Part shown: one piece after another, positions 1 through 6,299 of the stretch
How positions within the stretch are numbered: position 1 is the stretch's first letter
Layout: each line of letters starts with the position of its first letter
NCBI GenBank assembly: GCA_026397695.1
Contig: JAPLUJ010000688.1
Location: 441 to 6,739, forward strand
Reading direction: 5' to 3'
DNA from: Verrucomicrobiota bacterium
Lineage (GTDB): Bacteria > Verrucomicrobiota > Verrucomicrobiia > Verrucomicrobiales > Akkermansiaceae
DNA: 6,299 nucleotides
The notes under the pieces: generated by a model
The model's database searches: none
Seen by the model: the letters and a program-made list of their open reading frames with translations, nothing else
What the model was told of the DNA's origin: nothing
Made by a program: the position numbers and the translations under genes

Positions 1-312
1 CCAAAACTTGAGATCCCGGACGCGGAGGAAATCTTGATAGTCGATGAGAAGTTCCTCCAGACTCGCTCTTGCGACGTTGGTGAGTTTGAGTTCCATTTCT
101 GTCGAGGTGACGGAGGCTTTGCTGCCTTCGGCGATGTTTTGTTTCCCCGAGCGGGCCGCCTGCACCATTTGATCGATGGTGCGATCACCGCGCTTCAGAA
201 AGCGCTCGCAGAAGCGAAATGTGAAGTCATAGATAATCTCCGCCTTTTGATAGGAAAGGAGGTCACGATAGTTCCCACCCTTGGGGAGAAAGCCGGATGG
301 GTCTTCTGGCAT
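1..312 (-). CDS. Four-helix-bundle suffix-domain protein (partial, 3' end outside window)
   Basis: The visible 104 residues begin with an ATG at 312 and run off the window edge, so only the C-terminus is missing. Residues 8-29 contain FLPKGGNYRDLLSYQKAEII, followed by a helix with FTFRFCERFL (30-39), DRTIDQMVQAARSGKQNIAE (43-62), then TNVARASLEELLIDYQDFLR (78-97). This order is the signature of the four-helix-bundle family related to proteins encoded by 23S rRNA intervening sequences, in the subgroup with an extra suffix domain. The molecular role of the family is not settled; a small helical bundle, probably oligomeric, in the cytoplasm is expected. No Shine-Dalgarno site is visible, but the start fits the family's usual short N-terminus before the FLPKGGNYR motif. 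It lies 51 bases downstream of thiC on the same strand and has no obvious functional link to it; such genes are often scattered orphans in Verrucomicrobiota and Planctomycetota. Confidence 0.88.
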   Translation of the reverse strand, partial: MPEDPSGFLPKGGNYRDLLSYQKAEIIYDFTFRFCERFLKRGDRTIDQMVQAARSGKQNIAEGSKASVTSTEMELKLTNVARASLEELLIDYQDFLRVRDLKFW

Positions 313-343
313 GGGTGGGAGAGTGACGATTCAGAGAAATAGA

Positions 344-2620
<2,277 letters not shown>

Positions 2621-2629
2621 TGGATCGCC

Positions 2630-2658
2630 AGCATCGGATTATCAACGCGGGCTGTCAA
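2630..2658 (-). promoter_or_regulatory. Candidate sigma70-type promoter of thiC
   Basis: On the minus strand a perfect -35 hexamer TTGACA (2653-2658) is followed after 17 bases by GATGCT (2630-2635), a weak -10 match (3 of 6). Transcription would start near 2623, within a few bases of the 5' edge of the TPP aptamer (2620). That agreement supports the call despite the poor -10 box. Confidence 0.45.
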
Positions 2659-2736
2659 GTGGCCCGGGCGGATTTCCCATGGCACGAAGTAATCCTTGAT
2701 TTACGCGGCCGCTTCGCCAAAGGTCCGCCTGTCGCG

Positions 2737-2813
2737 CGGGGCGTAGCTCAGCCTGGTAGAGCGCCTGCTTTGGGAGCAGGAAGTCGTCAGTTCGAATCTG
2801 GCCGCCCCGACCA
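2737..2813 (+). tRNA. tRNA-Pro (anticodon UGG)
   Basis: A full cloverleaf can be drawn. The 7-bp acceptor stem is perfect (CGGGGCG 2737-2743 with CGCCCCG 2803-2809). The D arm is GCTC/GAGC with the loop AGCCTGGTA. The anticodon stem is CCTGC (2764-2768) with GCAGG (2776-2780), loop TTTGGGA, anticodon TGG at 2771-2773. The T arm is GTCAG/CTGGC with loop TTCGAAT. The discriminator A (2810) and a genome-encoded CCA (2811-2813) follow. It reads CCN proline codons, chiefly CCA. It diverges from thiC, and no clear promoter of its own was found. Confidence 0.97.
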
Positions 2814-3035
2814 CCCTTGATTTTCAAGGACTTATGATTTCTATGCCTCAAAAAAGGCCTGTTTGGGAACGAAAGTGGGAACAAATCCGCCAAGTTCCGT
2901 ATGGGGTTTTATCGTTTCAGCTTTCCGAAGCTTTCCTCATTTCTCCGCTTTTGAGAGAAGCCCGGTGCTTCACTGTTGGAGAGAATGCCCGCAGGTGATC
3001 CCGCGATTTGATAGGGCGTTTGACCACCTAACATC
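2814..3035. other. Intergenic stretch after tRNA-Pro, no convincing gene
   Basis: Directly after the tRNA comes a perfect 6-bp hairpin with a 3-base loop (CCTTGA 2815-2820, TCAAGG 2824-2829), without a T-run. A direct repeat GGGAAC occurs at 2865-2870 and 2877-2882, 12 bases apart. A 5-bp inverted repeat GAAGC/GCTTC lies at 2957-2961 and 2967-2971. A 54-codon frame (2834-2998, plus) starts only 3 bases after AAGGA and shows no recognisable domain, so it is not called as a gene. Such tRNA-flanking DNA is a typical place for integrase attachment sites, but no duplicate of the tRNA 3' end was seen in the window. Confidence 0.4.
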
Positions 3036-3851
3036 TCACCCGGGGTAAATGCCCAGATACCGTTCCAAGGATGCATCCGGCTCGCACAGGATCACATCGA
3101 ACGGCTGCAAGCCGCCAGCGTTGAGGTAGCAATTCCGCTTTTCTGCATCGATGGCCATCACGCCGAAAGCGTAGTTGAAAAACACCGCGTGCCCGGACGG
3201 GTCTTGCAGCCGGATCCATCCCGCCTGGCGGAAAAACGCCTCGATTTCCCGTGGTTCCGCCGGGACACCGTGGTATTGCGGCTGGGTGATGCCGAATGAG
3301 ATCATGCCGTCTGTCCAGCGGATGACGGAAACAAGGCGCACGTCGTCGCCGAAGACTTCATTGCTGGCCAGCCAGCGGGAAAGATACTCCAGCGGTGTGG
3401 CGGGAACGAATTCGATGGCCTCCCGCTCACGCGGCGCGTCCGTATCCGGGCGCAACACCGCCAGCGGATGGCGGCGCAACTCCGGCACCAGCCCGAATGC
3501 GGGCGGAATCGTGGTTTTCCCGACAAGGCCGACATGGGCGTCCAGTTCGACCATGTGCTCCGTGCCGAGGGTGGCGTCCGGGCAAAGGGCGAGGAATTCT
3601 TCCCATGCAAAGCCCGGTTCTCTCAGGCACCCAAGTTCAACAGCGAGAGCAAGCGCTTGTTCGGCTTGGGCGTGGATGCGTTCCGTTCGGTCCTGCCCAT
3701 GGCAAGCGCCGTGGTCTTGGCAAAGGTCGCGTAATCGCTCTTGGAAGGCCGCAAGCAAATCGCCTGAAACCCCCGCGCCTTGGCTGGCGCTGATGTCACC
3801 AAATTTCCGACGGTCTTTTTTTTCGCGTTCACGCTGGGCGGAAGATGGCAT
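3036..3851 (-). CDS. Protein with kinase-like domain of the polyvalent-protein type
   Basis: This 271-residue protein resembles the Ser/Thr/Tyr-kinase-like domain found in polyvalent proteins of conjugative elements and phages (recognised from memory). Residues 1-90 are charged and probably helical. The kinase-like part has GTEHMVELD (96-104), a candidate ATP-binding lysine in VGKTTIPPAFG (110-120, Lys112), LEYLSRWLASNEVFGDDVRL (154-173), ITQPQYHG (188-195), a catalytic-loop-like IDAEKRN (234-240, Asp235 and Asn240) and a DFG-like PFDV (250-253, Asp252). There is no signal peptide, so it should act in the cytoplasm; a substrate cannot be named. The ATG at 3851 is the first in frame after a stop, with GGAG 11 bases upstream. 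It stands alone here rather than fused into a large polyvalent protein. Its closeness to tRNA-Pro fits a mobile-element remnant. It could also be an unrelated conserved hypothetical family; experimental activity is unknown. Confidence 0.6.
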   Translation of the reverse strand: MPSSAQREREKKDRRKFGDISASQGAGVSGDLLAAFQERLRDLCQDHGACHGQDRTERIHAQAEQALALAVELGCLREPGFAWEEFLALCPDATLGTEHMVELDAHVGLVGKTTIPPAFGLVPELRRHPLAVLRPDTDAPREREAIEFVPATPLEYLSRWLASNEVFGDDVRLVSVIRWTDGMISFGITQPQYHGVPAEPREIEAFFRQAGWIRLQDPSGHAVFFNYAFGVMAIDAEKRNCYLNAGGLQPFDVILCEPDASLERYLGIYPG

Positions 3852-3986
3852 CCCGCAGGCGTCTCCGCAATCCTGAAAACCGGAATATCGGAAATCGCGA
3901 GATCAACCCGGAGAATTCATGGAATTGCATGGGACGCGGGAAATAAACAGATTGAACGATGGTTTGGAAAAGCCCATCGCATCCGA

Positions 3987-4826
3987 TCACGGCGCGCTCT
4001 CTTCCACCCGGAAGTATCGCTTGGGCATGTCGCGGGTCGTGTAGAACCGTTTGATTTCCTCGCCGTTGCCGGCGATGCCGCTTTCCACAGTGGTCCAAGT
4101 TTTCAGGTCTAGCGAGGCTTCAATCCGCTAGGTCTTGCCGCTTGCGGCTGGGAACGTGAACTCGATTGCCGTGCGGGCCTCTGCCACCAGCGCGGGATGG
4201 TCTGCGATGTCGAGGGGTGACTTGCCCGTCAGGACTTCGTAGCCGTCAAGGAAGCCGTCCTTGTCGGTGTCGAGTGTCTCCGCCGGGTCGAGCGGGAAAG
4301 CGTCCTGGGAATCCTTAACCCCGTCCTCATCCGTGTCCCACAAGGTTGGGTTGGTGTTATACAACACGATTTCCTGATAGTTCGTCCACCCGTCGTCGTC
4401 ATCGTCGTTGGTGTCGGGGGTGAACGTCGCGCTGACGGTCTTGTCGGAGTCCATCAGAACGGATAGCGGGTTGGCCGCGCCCGTTGCATCACCGGTCCAA
4501 CCGGTGAAGAGGTAGCCGGGGATTGGGGTAGCAGTTAGTGATGCGTTGGCATGGTAAAGGTAGGGATTGGCATTGCCTGTGATCCCGCCATTTGCCGCAG
4601 CGGTGAGGGTGAGCGTGAATGAGGGGTTACCTTCGAGTTCCTGAGCCATTCCCGGTGCGAGCGGTCGCAGGGAAATCACCCACCGCCCCGGCGTGTCGGG
4701 ATGCGTGCCACGTACCACAATCCGCCAGTATGCTTCACCCGTTGCGGTGAGCGCTTGGGAGACGCGCTCGGATAGCTGCCGCCCTGCGAAGTCCTCGCGC
4801 AAATGATCGTGTTTTCCATGAGTTAT
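3987..4826 (-). pseudogene. Remnant of secreted InlB-repeat/TSP3-repeat protein, split by TAG and lacking a start
   Basis: Translation in one frame gives an unrecognised beta-rich segment (AYWRIVVRGTHPDTPGRWVI, around 4671-4730), then a divergent InlB B-repeat-like domain (about 4419-4628; GYLFTGWTGDA, DKTVSATF), then acidic calcium-binding TSP3-type repeats (about 4197-4412; DTDEDGVKDSQDAF, DTDKDGFLDGYE). The last part, EFTFPAASGKT, meets TAG at 4128-4130. The same frame then continues RIEASLDLKTWTTVESGI and ends at TGA 3987-3989 after 46 codons, the sort of C-terminal domain common on secreted proteins of Verrucomicrobiota, where the interrupted position is normally Tyr (TAC to TAG). No ATG exists in frame until about 4649, and there is no signal peptide; a TTG at 4802 has no ribosome site. 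Upstream it stays open into the end of the cytochrome gene, in the -1 frame, so it may once have been the C-terminal part of that protein. A shorter translated product (4128 to about 4802) cannot be excluded. Confidence 0.7.
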
Positions 4827-6299
4827 GGTGGGGGTGGTTCGGTGGCGGGTTTGACAGGCTCGGCCCAGCACTGCTGCCAATATCGCTGGTCGATTTGATA
4901 GGGATTCACCGGCTCTTTGGCGGGGTCGCAGTCGGCGGGCAGGACGCCATAGCGCTTCATTTCGCGAATATATTCATAGCGCGGCTGGAAGCCAGGCATA
5001 TCGAAGCGCTTGATCTCTAACAGACGATCCTTGGCAGCCTGCAGGTGGGTGAGGATTAATTGGTAATCGGGGTCGTCTGTGGACGCGAAAATCACCGGAT
5101 GGATGACCGGCTTGGGGGGGTCTGCCAAGTCGTTAGGTACGGGCCTCGGGGCAGGTGCTTTGCCCACCGCAAAGCCGCCGGCGGATTGCGCCAGCGTCGT
5201 CATCAGCGCGAGGGATTTCTCGGGGCTGGAAAGATTGAAAATGGCATGGCGGGAGAACCGGGTGACCGGACGCATCCAGCCTTCAAAGTCGCCATAGGGA
5301 TCGGTTTTTGTCAGCGAGGTGACGGATAGTGGCAGACGGTTCTCATGGCAGGTGGCGCAGCGGCGCGTGATGGCATCGCGGGCACCTGCGGTCGATGGCC
5401 AGGTGTCATCCATTTCGCGAATCGGTTCATTGTTACGCCACCACGCGCCGATCTGGCCGGTGCCGTAGGCGGCGTAGGTGCCGGCGTAAACTGCGGCGGA
5501 ATCGATCCACAGCCGAATGGTGGCACGCTCGATATCCGTGAGTTTCGTTGCGTAATGGGAACCATCTATCCATTTCATCAGCGGTGAGGCAAAACTGTAG
5601 GTGGTATAAGGCGCGTCGTTGCCGCCGGGGCGACCACTGATATTTCGGATGCCCGTCCAGTTGAGTCCGGCATTGTCCTTGATCTGGCGATGCAGGTGAA
5701 GGTTGTAGTAGGAGAGCGAATAGGTGGGGCCGTGGTCGCCTGTGAGGTCAAGACCGCCGTCACGCTTGTCGGAGTTATGGCAACTGACGCAATGGTGGTC
5801 GAGGATCGGCTGGATGTCGCGCGGAAAATCGAGGATTGCAGGGATTCCGGTGATGGGTTGGATCCGGCTGGGTTCCTGCCGGGCGGCAAGCTTGATGCCT
5901 TGGGGCGGGGTCATGGTGCGTGGCTCATGGCAGCCTATGCAACTGGCATTCTCGCCCGGTTGAAGCGTGATGAAACTACGCATTTGTTTGACACATAGCT
6001 CATGTTCATCGAGCGCGGCGAAGTAGAGACTGCGATTGGCGGGAGCCTCGAAACAGGCCGAACCGTCGGCCGCGACCGGGACCGTGCCGAGAATCCGTTT
6101 GAGCGTCCAGGTGCCACCGTGGGCGAGCGGGGTGGAGCCACCGCCGTGGTAGTTCACCGGTTTTGGCAAGTCCTCCATGACCAGCAGTTTTTTGATGGAT
6201 CCGGGTTTGATGCCGGTGGTGTTGCGGCCCAGCGTCACATCAGCGAGGAACAGCGTGCCGGTGGTTTTTGATAGATCCACATGCGGCGGGATGACTGTC
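4823..6299 (-). CDS. HzsA-related multihaem cytochrome c (partial, 5' end outside window)
   Basis: The frame is open to the window edge, and the residues upstream of the GTG at 6280 (TVIPPH) continue the family sequence, so the true start lies outside. It resembles proteins related to the alpha subunit of hydrazine synthase: PKPVNYHGGGSTPLAHGGTW, ILGTVPVAADGSACFEAP, RSFITLQPGENASCIGCHEP, then near the end KRFDMPGFQPRYEYIREMKR and DQRYWQQCW. Three covalent haem c sites are visible: CIGCH (5927-5941), CVSCH (5777-5791) and CATCH (5345-5359). It should be exported and mature in the periplasm, with a role in electron transfer or redox catalysis; substrate unknown. Hydrazine synthesis should not be inferred, as such relatives are widespread in Planctomycetota and Verrucomicrobiota without anammox. 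It ends in a proline-rich tail (KPATEPPPP) and TAA at 4823-4825, just after a run of five C. The -1 frame is open here and leads into the TSP3 remnant. Confidence 0.88.
   Translation of the reverse strand, partial: TVIPPHVDLSKTTGTLFLADVTLGRNTTGIKPGSIKKLLVMEDLPKPVNYHGGGSTPLAHGGTWTLKRILGTVPVAADGSACFEAPANRSLYFAALDEHELCVKQMRSFITLQPGENASCIGCHEPRTMTPPQGIKLAARQEPSRIQPITGIPAILDFPRDIQPILDHHCVSCHNSDKRDGGLDLTGDHGPTYSLSYYNLHLHRQIKDNAGLNWTGIRNISGRPGGNDAPYTTYSFASPLMKWIDGSHYATKLTDIERATIRLWIDSAAVYAGTYAAYGTGQIGAWWRNNEPIREMDDTWPSTAGARDAITRRCATCHENRLPLSVTSLTKTDPYGDFEGWMRPVTRFSRHAIFNLSSPEKSLALMTTLAQSAGGFAVGKAPAPRPVPNDLADPPKPVIHPVIFASTDDPDYQLILTHLQAAKDRLLEIKRFDMPGFQPRYEYIREMKRYGVLPADCDPAKEPVNPYQIDQRYWQQCWAEPVKPATEPPPP

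Noticed and set aside
34..342. 102-codon plus-strand frame
   Set aside because: It is antisense to the four-helix-bundle gene, whose protein motifs are unmistakable on the minus strand.
2845..2858. GCCT/AGGC hairpin as a terminator for tRNA-Pro
   Set aside because: Only 4 bp and no T-run behind it; too weak to call.
3175..3876. 233-codon frame on the plus strand
   Set aside because: It is antisense to the kinase-like gene, with a composition typical of a shadow frame and no motif.
4823..6280. GTG at 6280 as start of the cytochrome
   Set aside because: The frame stays open to the window edge with family-like residues upstream, and the protein would lack a signal peptide.

Overview
The window looks like part of a chromosome from the Verrucomicrobiota or a close PVC-group relative. 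The clues are a four-helix-bundle suffix-domain protein, a hydrazine-synthase-alpha-related multihaem cytochrome, and a secreted-type protein with calcium-binding TSP3 repeats. The DNA is GC-rich by eye, and few genes show a recognisable Shine-Dalgarno site. Assignments rest on reading motifs in the translations; no database search was run.

Layout from left to right. Positions 1-312 (minus) hold most of a four-helix-bundle gene, cut by the window edge. A short tandem repeat that can fold as a hairpin (344-368) separates it from thiC (364-2433, minus), which makes the pyrimidine half of thiamin. A canonical TPP riboswitch (2528-2620, minus) sits in the thiC leader, behind a plausible promoter (2630-2658), so thiC should be switched off by its pathway's end product. 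Diverging from it is a complete tRNA-Pro(UGG) with encoded CCA (2737-2813, plus). The next 220 bases hold no convincing gene, but contain a perfect small hairpin and a GGGAAC direct repeat. Then comes a 271-residue protein (3036-3851, minus) whose C-terminal half resembles the kinase domain of polyvalent proteins from conjugative elements and phages. tRNA plus such a gene hints at an old integration site, though no integrase is visible.

The right part (3987-6299, minus) is a HzsA-related cytochrome with three CxxCH haem sites, followed by the coding remnant of an InlB-type repeat, TSP3 repeats and a C-terminal sorting-like domain. The remnant has no start of its own and lies in the -1 frame relative to the cytochrome. 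A one-base change in a run of five C would join the two into one long protein. The remnant also carries an in-frame TAG, after which a well-conserved C-terminal domain continues for 46 codons. Two lesions in one reading path suggest a decaying or fragmented gene, or less likely recoding. This is the most notable feature of the window.
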